DNA from: Candidatus Marivariicella framensis
GTDB taxonomy: Bacteria; Bacteroidota; Bacteroidia; Flavobacteriales; Flavobacteriaceae
Assembly: GCA_905182735.1 (NCBI GenBank)
Contig: CAJJCT010000008.1
Location: 1-64,000, forward strand
Length of the DNA: 64,000 bases
Direction of reading: 5' to 3'
Each line of letters starts with the position of its first letter. The first letter of the stretch is position 1. The notes under the pieces are model-generated. The model was not told the origin of the DNA and did not search any database. It saw only the letters and a program-made list of their open reading frames with translations. Both the position numbers and the translations under genes were made by a program. This document shows positions 19,815 through 28,928 of this stretch, piece after piece.

Positions 19815-20300
19815 ATGAAAACACCTTTTAACAAACTTTCAGATAATGCTAGAGTATGGATTTATCCGGCAAGCAGAAAACTCAGTGATGCTGAAGTTGT
19901 AGAAATTAAAAAATTATGTGATGATTTTACTAATCAATGGACTGCTCATGATAGTTCACTTCTAGCTTCAGTAGATATTCCATACAACAGATTTATTGTT
20001 ATTGGATTAGAAACTGATTTTAATTCAGCTTCTGGCTGTTCTATTGATTCCTCCGTTCATTTTATTCAATCTTTGGAAAAACAGTATAATATTATTTTAC
20101 TTGACAAAATGAATGTAACCTTTAAGCAAGGTGAATATTTAACTTATAAAAGTTTAAATGATTTTAAAGATATGGTGAAAAAAGGTTCAATAAATGCTAA
20201 TACAGTTGTTTTTAATAACTTAGTTAATGATTTAGCTGGGTATAAATCTGAGTGGGAGATTCCTATGAAACACAGCTGGCATTCTCGTTTTATCAAGTAA
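19815..20300 (+). CDS. Conserved Bacteroidota protein (often mislabelled ABC transporter ATPase)
   Basis: A 161-residue soluble protein of unknown function. I recognise the family from Flavobacteriia: conserved stretches are ARVWIYPASRKLSD, FTNQWTAHDSSL, SASGCSIDSSVHFIQ and NNLVNDLAGY with a terminal SWHSRF. No Walker A, Walker B or ABC signature is present, so the common database name is not supported. It sits 2 bases after the CCG Fe-S gene and 3 bases before the GH3 gene in the same run. No function is proposed. Confidence 0.8.
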   Translation: MKTPFNKLSDNARVWIYPASRKLSDAEVVEIKKLCDDFTNQWTAHDSSLLASVDIPYNRFIVIGLETDFNSASGCSIDSSVHFIQSLEKQYNIILLDKMNVTFKQGEYLTYKSLNDFKDMVKKGSINANTVVFNNLVNDLAGYKSEWEIPMKHSWHSRFIK

Positions 20301-20303
20301 AAA

Positions 20304-23234
20304 ATGAAATATTTCTATAGTTTAATATTGATATTAGTTTGCATTTTAAAAACAAACTCTCAACAACCTGATCCACTTATAACATCTGATTATTTATTAC
20401 AAAAAAAATGGGTAGACAGTATTTATAATTCCATTTCGTTAAAAGAGAAAATAGGTCAACTTTTTATTCCTATGGTTTTTTCTAATGGAGACTCTGTGCA
20501 TTTAAAAAAAACATTAGACTTAGTAAAGAAATATAAAATTGGAGGTCTTATTTTTTCGAAAGGAAATAGTAAATCTCAAATTGAATGGAGTAATATCTTT
20601 CAGACAGAAGCAAAGATTCCACTATTAATATCTATGGATGCTGAATGGGGAGTGGCAATGAGACTGGATGATGTTTTACCATTTCCATGGAACATGACTC
20701 TTGGAGCAGTTAATGATAATGATTTAATATATGATATTGGAAAAAGAATTGGTGAACAATCTTTAAGGTTAGGAATAAATATGAATTTTGCTCCTGTTTT
20801 AGATGTAAATACAAATCCTAAAAATTCAATTATTGGAAATAGATCATTTGGTGAATCAGTAGAAATTGTTTCAAAAAAAAGTATTGCAATTATGAAAGGA
20901 ATGCATAGTGCAAATATTTTGACTTCTGGCAAGCATTTTCCTGGACATGGAGAAACATCAAAAGATTCTCATAAAACCCTACCAACTATAAAGTCTAATA
21001 AAAAACATATTTATGAAATAGAATTAGCACCTTTTAAAAAACTTATAGAAGAAGGAGTTTCATCGATCATGATAGGTCATTTAAACATCCCTAGTCTTCA
21101 GGATTCTGATCTGCCTTCATCATTATCTAAACACATAGTAACTAATTTATTAAAAAATGAATTAGGTTTTAATGGTTTAATTTTTACTGATGCACTTAAC
21201 ATGCAGGGGGTTTTAGGTTCAAAAATAATTGGTAATATAGATTTAGCAGCTTTTAATGCTGGAAATGATATTATTTTAATTTCTGAAAATATTCCTGAAG
21301 GAATAAGTGCAATTGAAAAGGCATATTTATCTGGTTTAATCTCTGAATTAAGATTAGAGCATTCGGTTAAAAAGATATTAAAGTCTAAATATAAATCTAA
21401 TTTAAATAAATATACTCCTGTTAAGTTGTTAGATAATCCTTTAAGTTCTGCTAATGACACACTTTTGGTTTCTAAAGTTTTTCAAAGAGCTATTACTGTT
21501 CTTGAAAATAAAAATCAAATACTGCCTCTTAAAATCAATAACAAATATGGTTATTTATCTTTAGGGAAAGGCTCTGGATTGCATTTCAATAATAAGTTAA
21601 AAGCATATGCTCATGTTGATGATGTAGTTGGTTATGACTACAAAAATATTATTAATCAAGCTAAAATAAATAAATGGGACGCTATTATAATCGGGTGGCA
21701 TCCTAATAAAGTCGATAATAATCCATTTCTAAACACGAAGTTTTCCTCAAAAGAAATACAATTAATAAGAAAAGTTAGTTCAAAAATACCTGTCATTGTT
21801 AATGTTTTTGCTAATCCGTATTCTGTTTATGAAATTGAAAAACTTAATAATATTAAAAGTATAATAATCAGTTATCAAAATAATGAAATTGCTCAAAAAG
21901 TAACCGTCGACTCAATGTTTGGAGTTAATGAAATTGATGGTAAAACACCTGTTAGAGCTGGTAAAAAATACCCATTAGGATCAGGTATAAAAATACTATC
22001 AAAACAGTTTTTAGGTTACTCAGAACCCTCGCTTGAGGGGTTTGATGCAAGTAAATTGAATGCTATAGATCAACTAGCAAAAACTGCTATAGACTCTTTT
22101 ATGACCCCTGGGATTCAAATGTTAATTGCGAGACATGGCAAGATTGTTTATCAAAAGAATTTTGGATATCACACATATGATAAATTAACGAAAGTAACGG
22201 ATTCTTCAATTTATGATGTTGCTTCACTAACTAAGATATTAGCTACATTACCTCTAGTTATGAGAGATGTTTCTATAGGTAAAATAAATTTAGATACTAA
22301 GATTGGTGAATTGCTGCCTAAATGGAAAGATTCAAATAAGCAAAATATTTCATTAAAAGAAATCCTTTCTCATAATGGAAGATTACAACCATGGATTCCT
22401 TTTTATAAAGAAACTTTAACCAATGATGGTAAACCAAAGAAAAGATTTTACAATACTGAGTATTCTAGATCTCATAAATTGAAAGTAACTGAGAACTTAT
22501 ATTTAAAAAATAGATTTGAAAAACAAATACTCAAAAAAATCAAGCAAAGTGAACTTATTGATACTTTAAAGCTTAAATCTTATAAAAGAAAGGATAATTA
22601 TTCTGACTTAACATATTATATTTTAAAACAATATCTAGAAGCAGCTCACAATACAAGATTAGATTTTCTTGTTGAAGACAAAATATACTCCCAATTAGGG
22701 TTATATTTCACTACTTATAATCCCAAAAATAAATATTCAAAAGACATCATTGTTCCATCTGAAGTAGATAGTTATTATAGGCATACAACTCTTCAAGGAG
22801 ATGTTCACGACATGGGAGCTGCTATGTTAGGGGGTGTTGGTGGGCATGCTGGAATTTTTTCAAATGCATATGAGGTGGCTATTATAATGCAAATGTATTT
22901 ACAGAAAGGTTTTTATAATAACAAAAAATTATTTTCAAAATCTACCTTTGATTTATTTAATAGTTGTTATTATTGCGAATATGGAAATCGACACGGAGTT
23001 GGTTTTGATAAACCTCAAATAGAAGGAGTTGGTTCAACTTGTGGATGCATATCTAAAGAAAGCTTTGGTCATTCTGGTTTTACTGGGACTTATGCTTGGG
23101 CAGATCCAGAAAAAGAAATAGTATTTGTATTTTTATCAAATAGAACGTTTCCAACTATGGAAAATAAATTGTTAGTTAGTCATAATATTCGAACTCGAAT
23201 TCAGGGTTTGTTGTATGATGCTTTGGAAAATTAA
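20304..23234 (+). CDS. Secreted GH3 beta-N-acetylglucosaminidase fused to a beta-lactamase-like serine hydrolase
   Basis: 976-residue exported protein (signal peptide to about residue 20). Residues 35-360 are a NagZ-like GH3 domain: KHFPGHGETSKDSH (210-223, including the D221/H223 acid-base dyad) and nucleophile D296 in FTDALNM. A linker of about 200 residues follows. Residues about 600-970 are a class C beta-lactamase/DD-peptidase-like domain with S641-L-T-K644 (SxxK), Y766-S-D in the YxN position and H923-S-G in the KTG position. Together they suggest paired cleavage of peptidoglycan sugars and peptides or esters in the periplasm. This fusion is known in Bacteroidota. Confidence 0.9.
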   Translation: MKYFYSLILILVCILKTNSQQPDPLITSDYLLQKKWVDSIYNSISLKEKIGQLFIPMVFSNGDSVHLKKTLDLVKKYKIGGLIFSKGNSKSQIEWSNIFQTEAKIPLLISMDAEWGVAMRLDDVLPFPWNMTLGAVNDNDLIYDIGKRIGEQSLRLGINMNFAPVLDVNTNPKNSIIGNRSFGESVEIVSKKSIAIMKGMHSANILTSGKHFPGHGETSKDSHKTLPTIKSNKKHIYEIELAPFKKLIEEGVSSIMIGHLNIPSLQDSDLPSSLSKHIVTNLLKNELGFNGLIFTDALNMQGVLGSKIIGNIDLAAFNAGNDIILISENIPEGISAIEKAYLSGLISELRLEHSVKKILKSKYKSNLNKYTPVKLLDNPLSSANDTLLVSKVFQRAITVLENKNQILPLKINNKYGYLSLGKGSGLHFNNKLKAYAHVDDVVGYDYKNIINQAKINKWDAIIIGWHPNKVDNNPFLNTKFSSKEIQLIRKVSSKIPVIVNVFANPYSVYEIEKLNNIKSIIISYQNNEIAQKVTVDSMFGVNEIDGKTPVRAGKKYPLGSGIKILSKQFLGYSEPSLEGFDASKLNAIDQLAKTAIDSFMTPGIQMLIARHGKIVYQKNFGYHTYDKLTKVTDSSIYDVASLTKILATLPLVMRDVSIGKINLDTKIGELLPKWKDSNKQNISLKEILSHNGRLQPWIPFYKETLTNDGKPKKRFYNTEYSRSHKLKVTENLYLKNRFEKQILKKIKQSELIDTLKLKSYKRKDNYSDLTYYILKQYLEAAHNTRLDFLVEDKIYSQLGLYFTTYNPKNKYSKDIIVPSEVDSYYRHTTLQGDVHDMGAAMLGGVGGHAGIFSNAYEVAIIMQMYLQKGFYNNKKLFSKSTFDLFNSCYYCEYGNRHGVGFDKPQIEGVGSTCGCISKESFGHSGFTGTYAWADPEKEIVFVFLSNRTFPTMENKLLVSHNIRTRIQGLLYDALEN

Positions 23235-23244
23235 ATAATTAAAT

Positions 23245-24375
23245 GTGAAAATTGCAATTGTTTGTTACCCAACTTATGGAGGGAGTGGAGTAGTAGCTAC
23301 TGAGTTAGGTCATGCCCTTTCTATATTAGGTCATGAGATACATTTTATAACCTATAAACAACCTGTAAGGTTAGATACATTAAATAAAAATATTTTTTTT
23401 CATGAAGTCTTTGTTCCAGAGTATGATTTATTTCACTATCAACCCTATGAACTAGCTTTATCCAGTAGGATAGTAGATGTCGTTAAAGCCTATAAAATAG
23501 ACGTATTACATGTTCATTATGCGATCCCTCATGCTTACGCTGCATACATGGCTAAAATGATGCTTAAAGATGAAGGTGTTTCTCTTCCTATCGTTACCAC
23601 TCTTCACGGCACAGATATAACCCTAGTAGGAAGTCATCCTTTTTATAAAACAGCAGTTACTTTTAGTATTAACAATTCTGATTTTGTGACATCAGTTTCT
23701 AAAAGTTTAAAAAATGATACAGAAAGCCTATTTGATATTAACAAACCGATTCAAGTTATTCCAAACTTCATTGATGTCAATAAACATGCTCATCTTGAAA
23801 GACCATGCCACAGAGAGTCAGTAGCAGATAATAAAGAAAAAATTATAATACATATCTCTAATTTTAGACCCTTAAAAAGGGTTAAAGATGTTGTTAAGAT
23901 TTTTGAGATTGTTCAAAAAGAAATTCCTTCTAAATTACTGATGGTAGGAGAAGGACCTGAAAGAATTAAAGCTCAGAGATATGTTAAAAAAAATAATTTA
24001 AGTGAAAAGGTTTTGTTTTTAGGTAAAAGCAATGAGGTTAATGAATTACTGTGTTATAGTGATATTTTTTTGTTACCATCTGAAAAAGAGAGTTTTGGAT
24101 TAGTTGCATTAGAGTCGATGCTTCATAAAGTTCCAGTTATATCAACTAATACTGGAGGTCTTTCTGAAGTAAATATAGATGGAATATCAGGATACTTATC
24201 TTCAATTGGAGATGTTAAGCAAATGGCGAATAACACAATTAAAGCGTTGTCTAACGACAAGTTGTATGAAAAGCTTCAAAAGGGGGCTTTTGAACAAGCT
24301 ATAAGTTTTGATATTTCTAATATCATTCCTAAATACGAAGAAGTTTACAAGAAAGCTTTAGAAAGCTCTATTTAG
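23245..24375 (+). CDS. bshA: N-acetyl-alpha-D-glucosaminyl L-malate synthase BshA
   Basis: GT4 glycosyltransferase for the first step of bacillithiol synthesis, joining UDP-GlcNAc and L-malate. N-terminal IVCYPTYGGSGVVATELGHALS, the TTLHGTDITLVGSHP loop and the C-terminal EKESFGLVALESML with SEVNIDGISGYL match the family; 376 residues. The start is GTG at 23245; the ATG two bases earlier is out of frame and runs straight into TGA. The 3' end overlaps the convergent acylase gene by 8 bases. No bshB or bshC gene is adjacent. Confidence 0.93.
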   Translation: MKIAIVCYPTYGGSGVVATELGHALSILGHEIHFITYKQPVRLDTLNKNIFFHEVFVPEYDLFHYQPYELALSSRIVDVVKAYKIDVLHVHYAIPHAYAAYMAKMMLKDEGVSLPIVTTLHGTDITLVGSHPFYKTAVTFSINNSDFVTSVSKSLKNDTESLFDINKPIQVIPNFIDVNKHAHLERPCHRESVADNKEKIIIHISNFRPLKRVKDVVKIFEIVQKEIPSKLLMVGEGPERIKAQRYVKKNNLSEKVLFLGKSNEVNELLCYSDIFLLPSEKESFGLVALESMLHKVPVISTNTGGLSEVNIDGISGYLSSIGDVKQMANNTIKALSNDKLYEKLQKGAFEQAISFDISNIIPKYEEVYKKALESSI

Positions 24376-26455
24376 GATTATAAATTTTGATTGCTTTTGA
24401 AAGGATTAGTTGTTTATCTAATGTCATTTTTTTTGTTTTGAAAGAAGCGTATTTATCCATCTGATCACTGTAATGTATACTTTTAGGATCATCTGAACTT
24501 CCATAAGATATGATTGATTCTATTTCAGGTCCTTCAGGTGTGAATTTAACTAATTCAATATAAGATTCGCCAGCTATAACTTGACTCATTCCTTCTTTAT
24601 ATGGGACAGATTTCATTGTTGTTAGAACATCTCTTAATCCATAAATAGGTATTTCTTTATCTCCTCTAACTAATTTTTGAAACTCTCCTAATTTAACTTT
24701 TTCTTTTCCAAAATATTTCATCATGTGTTCCTTTGTTTCCTTCAAAGCATTAATTAAAAAAGTTTTAGGAAAAATTTTAGGTTCGGATAACATATTATAA
24801 TACTTGCCGAGTTTAAAGTACAAAATTGCATATGCTCCTGCTCCAATTGAGTTAACATCTGCTTTTCTGTCCCATTGTTGAATATCAATTAAAATATCTC
24901 GAATTTCAGGGTATTTATCTGCTTTTATATCGAACAGAGCGTTTATATCCATCCATGAATAAGCCATTGGAGTTGGAAGAGTATTATCGTATTTAATTTT
25001 CTTAAAATCGTCATAATCGAATTTTAAATTTTGGTCAATTAAATATTTCAACCTTGTGGATCTATTATTATTAAAAGTTTCAAACCCCATGTCTTTTGAA
25101 AAATTATTTTTATTTGGATTTTCTTCAGTTGAGGTTGATAAGAATGGAGAATGGTTGGTGTTATAAAAATAACCTGACTTTGGTTGAAGAACTTGTGGTA
25201 ATTCTTCAATATCATAAGTTGTTGTCCATAATGTTTTTTTGGTATTTCCAGGCACAACATTTTTCCAATCGTAACCCTCCGCTCTTTTTGGAATTAGACC
25301 ATTAGAAATATAAAAAATAGTATCATTTTTATCTGCATATCCAATATTGTAACCAGGAAGTGCTTTCATTTTAAGTGTTGAATAAAACTCTGAAAAATTT
25401 TTAGACTTTCCCATTTTCCACCATTGTTCAAGCGCTCTTATTTCATTTAAAGACGAGGTTCTTATTGAATAATATCCAGATTTATTTTTTAAAGTTGGAC
25501 CATAAATACTTTTAAAATATTGCTTTTTAACTTTAAATGGAATTCCTAAAATTTTCACTCTTACTTCAGCTTTATATTTTTCCAAATCATAATATTTTCC
25601 ATCTACTAGATACTTGTGTTTCTTTTCAGGGTGCATTTCTAATGCAAAAACATCAGTTTTATCAGGCCTGTTAACAGTATGACACCAACCTAAGTCTTCA
25701 TTTACTCCAATTAAAACATTAGGGCTTCCAGCAAAAAGAGCTCCTAATATATTTGTTCCTTCATCGCTTTGCAAGTGAACTTCATACCATGAGACTGGTC
25801 CGTCAAGTGGTTGATGAGTATTGATTGCCAAATAGGTGTTTTTATCTTTAGTTTTACTACTATTAAATGCAAATGTGTTAGATCCTTTTTCTTGATTAGA
25901 ATAGAGGTCAATAGATTGATTAATAATTTTATAATTTAAATCATTTTTAACTATTTTTTCGGTCCAATAGTCGCCTTCAGAAGATATAAAGAGTTGTAAA
26001 TGCGCATATTTGAGCATTTTTTTTGGGGTTACAGGAAATAAGTCTGGATGAAGAACTTTGTTTGGATTTTGCTCTGCAAAACTATTAATCCCCTCAGAGT
26101 ACCCTTCTAAAACTTTTTTATATTCAGGACTAATTTTTTTTTCATAATCCCTTTCAACTATTTCATCAGAGCGTATGAACTGAGCTAAAAAATCAGCTCC
26201 TGAACCTTTAAGACCAATATGTTTAGAAAGAATTGCGTTTCCAGCGAGATATGATTGTTGAATAGTTTTAAAATCATCCTCCGAATGAGCCCAAGCTAAT
26301 CCATAAGCCAGTTCTGCATCGGTTTTAGTAAAAATATGAGGCACTCCGTATTTATCACGAGCTATGGTTATGTTTTGTGGGTTGATTTGACCTAAAATTG
26401 GTGATGAGGTTAATAAGAATATATATATTAAAAATATAAATCTATGAAGGTTCAT
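24368..26455 (-). CDS. Penicillin acylase family N-terminal nucleophile hydrolase
   Basis: Exported 695-residue proenzyme (signal peptide ending about SPILGQ). Members self-cleave to expose an N-terminal Ser; here this is S192 in EKGSNTFAF, preceded by Gly191 as usual. The alpha chain before it and the beta chain after it have family landmarks, NTHQPLDGPVSWYEVHLQ and a mid-chain GYNIGYADKNDTIFYISNG. Relatives cleave penicillin amides, acyl-homoserine lactones or aculeacin. The substrate here cannot be deduced. It is convergent with bshA and has a free-standing 5' end. Confidence 0.9.
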   Translation of the reverse strand: MNLHRFIFLIYIFLLTSSPILGQINPQNITIARDKYGVPHIFTKTDAELAYGLAWAHSEDDFKTIQQSYLAGNAILSKHIGLKGSGADFLAQFIRSDEIVERDYEKKISPEYKKVLEGYSEGINSFAEQNPNKVLHPDLFPVTPKKMLKYAHLQLFISSEGDYWTEKIVKNDLNYKIINQSIDLYSNQEKGSNTFAFNSSKTKDKNTYLAINTHQPLDGPVSWYEVHLQSDEGTNILGALFAGSPNVLIGVNEDLGWCHTVNRPDKTDVFALEMHPEKKHKYLVDGKYYDLEKYKAEVRVKILGIPFKVKKQYFKSIYGPTLKNKSGYYSIRTSSLNEIRALEQWWKMGKSKNFSEFYSTLKMKALPGYNIGYADKNDTIFYISNGLIPKRAEGYDWKNVVPGNTKKTLWTTTYDIEELPQVLQPKSGYFYNTNHSPFLSTSTEENPNKNNFSKDMGFETFNNNRSTRLKYLIDQNLKFDYDDFKKIKYDNTLPTPMAYSWMDINALFDIKADKYPEIRDILIDIQQWDRKADVNSIGAGAYAILYFKLGKYYNMLSEPKIFPKTFLINALKETKEHMMKYFGKEKVKLGEFQKLVRGDKEIPIYGLRDVLTTMKSVPYKEGMSQVIAGESYIELVKFTPEGPEIESIISYGSSDDPKSIHYSDQMDKYASFKTKKMTLDKQLILSKAIKIYNPK

Positions 26456-26758
26456 TCTTGTTTATTTTAAAGACAAATATATATTCATTTATGCAAAATA
26501 AATCTTATTGTTTAGCATCATTTTATTAATTTTAGGCATAATTAAAAAAACTGAGTGATAGAGACGTGATAAAAGTTAGAAGAGACGATGCTGTATGTGG
26601 ACTTTTTTATATAGTAAATGCAGTTTTATTTAGTTTTTTTTCAATAAAGTGGATGTGTTTAGGTTTTGAATTATTACAAATTATTAGTCCATTCACTAAA
26701 TTTTGTCCAGTATCTTTTATTTTAAATATAATGATGCCAGACACACAATCTATTCAAA
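26456..26758. other. Gene-free stretch upstream of the SOUL gene
   Basis: About 300 AT-rich bases between the acylase start and the SOUL gene. It must hold the leftward acylase promoter and the rightward SOUL promoter, but I cannot place either. A 67-codon open frame beginning with GTG at 26566 is not convincing (see rejected items). A 14-base word, ATGCAAAATAAATC, occurs at its left side and again over the SOUL start codon. Confidence 0.5.
26491..26504 (+). repeat. Direct repeat copy 1 (14 bases)
   Basis: ATGCAAAATAAATC is identical to bases 26759-26772, 268 bases downstream. Both copies are preceded by TATTCA two or three bases earlier. Copy 2 contains the SOUL gene start, while copy 1 opens a frame that stops after 12 codons. 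It may be the footprint of a short duplication or insertion. Confidence 0.45.
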
Positions 26759-27346
26759 ATGCAAAATAAATCAAATAATCATAAATATTTTAAAAATAGA
26801 ATTGAATGCCTTTTTTTTATTATGTTTCTTTATCCACTTTTTATGATGTCCCAATATGAAACACAAAAATTTGATATAGTATCAAATTTTGATGGAATTG
26901 AGATTAGATACTATCCACCTTCTATGATGATAAAATATGATGGTGATGTAAATAAAAGTAGTGGCTTTGCCCCCCTGTTTAAGTATATTTCTGGTTCAAA
27001 CGACTTGAATCAAAAGATGTCGATGACAACCCCAGTTCATATGCAGAAAACTAACACTAAATCTTCGATGGAATTTGTTCTTCCATCCAAGATTACTCTC
27101 GAAACTGCTCCCAACCCATTAAATTTAGATTTAAAATTATATCAAAGTATCGGCCAATATTATGCAGTTATTAAGTATGGAGGTTATACTAACTCTGAGA
27201 AAGAAAACAAATTTTCAAAAGAACTTATTTTAAAACTCAATCTTAATAGCATACAAATAAATGGAGACACAAAGATTTTAGTCTACAATAGCCCATATAG
27301 ATTCATAAACAGGAATAATGAGATTATAGTCCCAATAATTTATTAA
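26759..27346 (+). CDS. SOUL / heme-binding family protein, exported
   Basis: 195 residues. After a hydrophobic leader (FFIMFLYPLFMMSQ), the domain shows SOUL landmarks: YETQKFDIVSNFDGIEIRYYP, SGFAPLFKYISGSN, KMSMTTPVHMQ, GQYYAVIKYGGYTN and a terminal YNSPYRFINRNNEIIVPI. Eukaryotic members bind heme or tetrapyrroles; bacterial roles are unknown. Export to the periplasm is inferred from the leader. The start at 26759 is uncertain because an upstream copy of the same sequence exists. It is followed 18 bases later by a lipoprotein gene that could be co-transcribed. Confidence 0.85.
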   Translation: MQNKSNNHKYFKNRIECLFFIMFLYPLFMMSQYETQKFDIVSNFDGIEIRYYPPSMMIKYDGDVNKSSGFAPLFKYISGSNDLNQKMSMTTPVHMQKTNTKSSMEFVLPSKITLETAPNPLNLDLKLYQSIGQYYAVIKYGGYTNSEKENKFSKELILKLNLNSIQINGDTKILVYNSPYRFINRNNEIIVPIIY

Positions 27347-27364
27347 TACTATAAATAAATAATC

Positions 27365-28912
27365 ATGAAGAAACTTTTAATAATCACTTTTTTAATTATT
27401 TATTCTTGTTCATCATCTGATGACGGATATGTTACACCTTCAGTTGTAGTTCAACCTCCAGTAGATACGACAGAACCAGTTACAGTTCAATACACATTAA
27501 CTGTAACTTCAGGCTTGGGTGGTTCAGTATCATCAACTGGGGGTACATATGATGAAGGCACATCTGTCACAATTACTGCGTCTGCAAATTTTGGTTTTAA
27601 TTTCGTGAATTGGACAGGCAATAGTTCTACTGATGCTTCAATATCAATCATTGTAAATTCAGATATTACTATATCTGCAAATTTTCAAGAAATAAGTTCT
27701 GTTGAAAGCTCCCCAAGCTTCGATTTAATATATCCCTTAATAGTAAAAGAAATTCCAGAATCAGAATTTGAATTAATTTTTAACACCTCTTCGTTAAAAA
27801 TGAATACTAGAGTTGCTAAAATAATGGCTATAGTATTTCCAGTTGGAAATTTAATAAGTGAGGGTGGTTTTATTGGTCCTGGAGGCTTTAATTCTTACGA
27901 AGTTGTTCTAAACAATGATCAATTATCTTCAATAGAAACTAGTATGTCAAATTGGATTTCTACACATACTAGTTTCAACGAGACTCAACTTCAAGAAATT
28001 GTTGATGAAAACATGAATTATATTAATAATGGTGCTGATGTTTCTTCTCAGTTTGCAATTACATCTGATGTGAGACTAGTTTTAATTGCTGCTCCAAGTG
28101 AAATGAGCATTCCAAATTTAAAAAAATTATTTATTCATGAAACTTATCATGCATTTCAGCAGGATTTGGAAGATGAAAGTTGTAGAAATTTGATGGATCA
28201 AAACGAGAATTCAAACTCTAGATGGATCATAGAAGGTGGCGCGGAGTATTTTTCACACAATGTTGCGGCAGAGATAGGTATAATTGAATCAGCAAAATCT
28301 ATTTTTATGGAAGAAGCCTTAGCTGCTTATAACCAGTCGGTTTTTGAAAACGAGCCTAATCCAAATTCATTGTTAGGTGGAGCAATTGCTTCTAGAGGAG
28401 CTGCTGCTATTAATTTAATGATAGATCAAGGTTTTTTAACAGAAGCTGAAGTAATGAATGGGCTTTTGTTTACCTCTTGCGCAAGAGAAAATGAATATTC
28501 TGACCAGAATTCTAACATTGATTTCATCAAAAATAATTGGTTTAAAATTCAAGATATCTCTGGTGTTTGGTCCTTCAACATTGATACTTCTGAGTCATAT
28601 TCTCTCTCAGTAACCGCTAATAATTCATCCGATTATAGCTTAAGTGGAACCGACAGGAATGGAAATGTTTCTGGAAATGATCCAGGTTTAGTTTTTAATA
28701 TTGGTGATAATATCAATTTTGTTGTAGATGCAACTGGTCACCCATTTTATTTAAAAACAATAGCTGGAACTGGCTCAGGAAATTTAATAGATGGAGTAGT
28801 GGGTAATGGGGTTGATGATGGGACTGTTTCTTGGACGCCAACTGAAGCAGGTGTATACTACTATCAATGTTCTTTGCATGGAGGTATGGTAGGCACTATA
28901 ACTATTGAGTAG
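27365..28912 (+). CDS. Modular surface lipoprotein: InlB-like repeat, HExxH protease-like domain, cupredoxin domain
   Basis: 515 residues. The lipobox IIYSC puts the lipidated Cys at residue 15. Residues about 46-110 form one divergent InlB-B/Listeria-Bacteroides repeat (TVTSGLGGSVSSTGG, TITASANFGFNFVNWTG). The middle domain has H258-E-T-Y-H262 within LFIHETYHAFQQD, a zinc-peptidase-like site, with IIEGGAEYFSHN downstream as a possible third ligand region. Residues about 400-515 look like a blue-copper fold with ligands H459 (GHPF), C502, H505 and M508 in QCSLHGGMVG. Protein-level function unknown; each domain call is by motif. Confidence 0.8.
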   Translation: MKKLLIITFLIIYSCSSSDDGYVTPSVVVQPPVDTTEPVTVQYTLTVTSGLGGSVSSTGGTYDEGTSVTITASANFGFNFVNWTGNSSTDASISIIVNSDITISANFQEISSVESSPSFDLIYPLIVKEIPESEFELIFNTSSLKMNTRVAKIMAIVFPVGNLISEGGFIGPGGFNSYEVVLNNDQLSSIETSMSNWISTHTSFNETQLQEIVDENMNYINNGADVSSQFAITSDVRLVLIAAPSEMSIPNLKKLFIHETYHAFQQDLEDESCRNLMDQNENSNSRWIIEGGAEYFSHNVAAEIGIIESAKSIFMEEALAAYNQSVFENEPNPNSLLGGAIASRGAAAINLMIDQGFLTEAEVMNGLLFTSCARENEYSDQNSNIDFIKNNWFKIQDISGVWSFNIDTSESYSLSVTANNSSDYSLSGTDRNGNVSGNDPGLVFNIGDNINFVVDATGHPFYLKTIAGTGSGNLIDGVVGNGVDDGTVSWTPTEAGVYYYQCSLHGGMVGTITIE

Positions 28913-28928
28913 ATTTTTTTAATTGGTG

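Noticed and set aside
19815-20300. Reading the 161-residue protein as an ABC transporter ATPase
   Set aside because: There is no Walker A, Walker B or LSGGQ motif, and the length is too short for a nucleotide-binding domain. The label is probably a propagated error.
26566-26769. 67-codon open frame starting with GTG before the SOUL gene
   Set aside because: Composition is irregular, there is no recognisable domain or leader, it runs into the SOUL start, and the stretch is AT-rich spacer. A chance frame is more likely.
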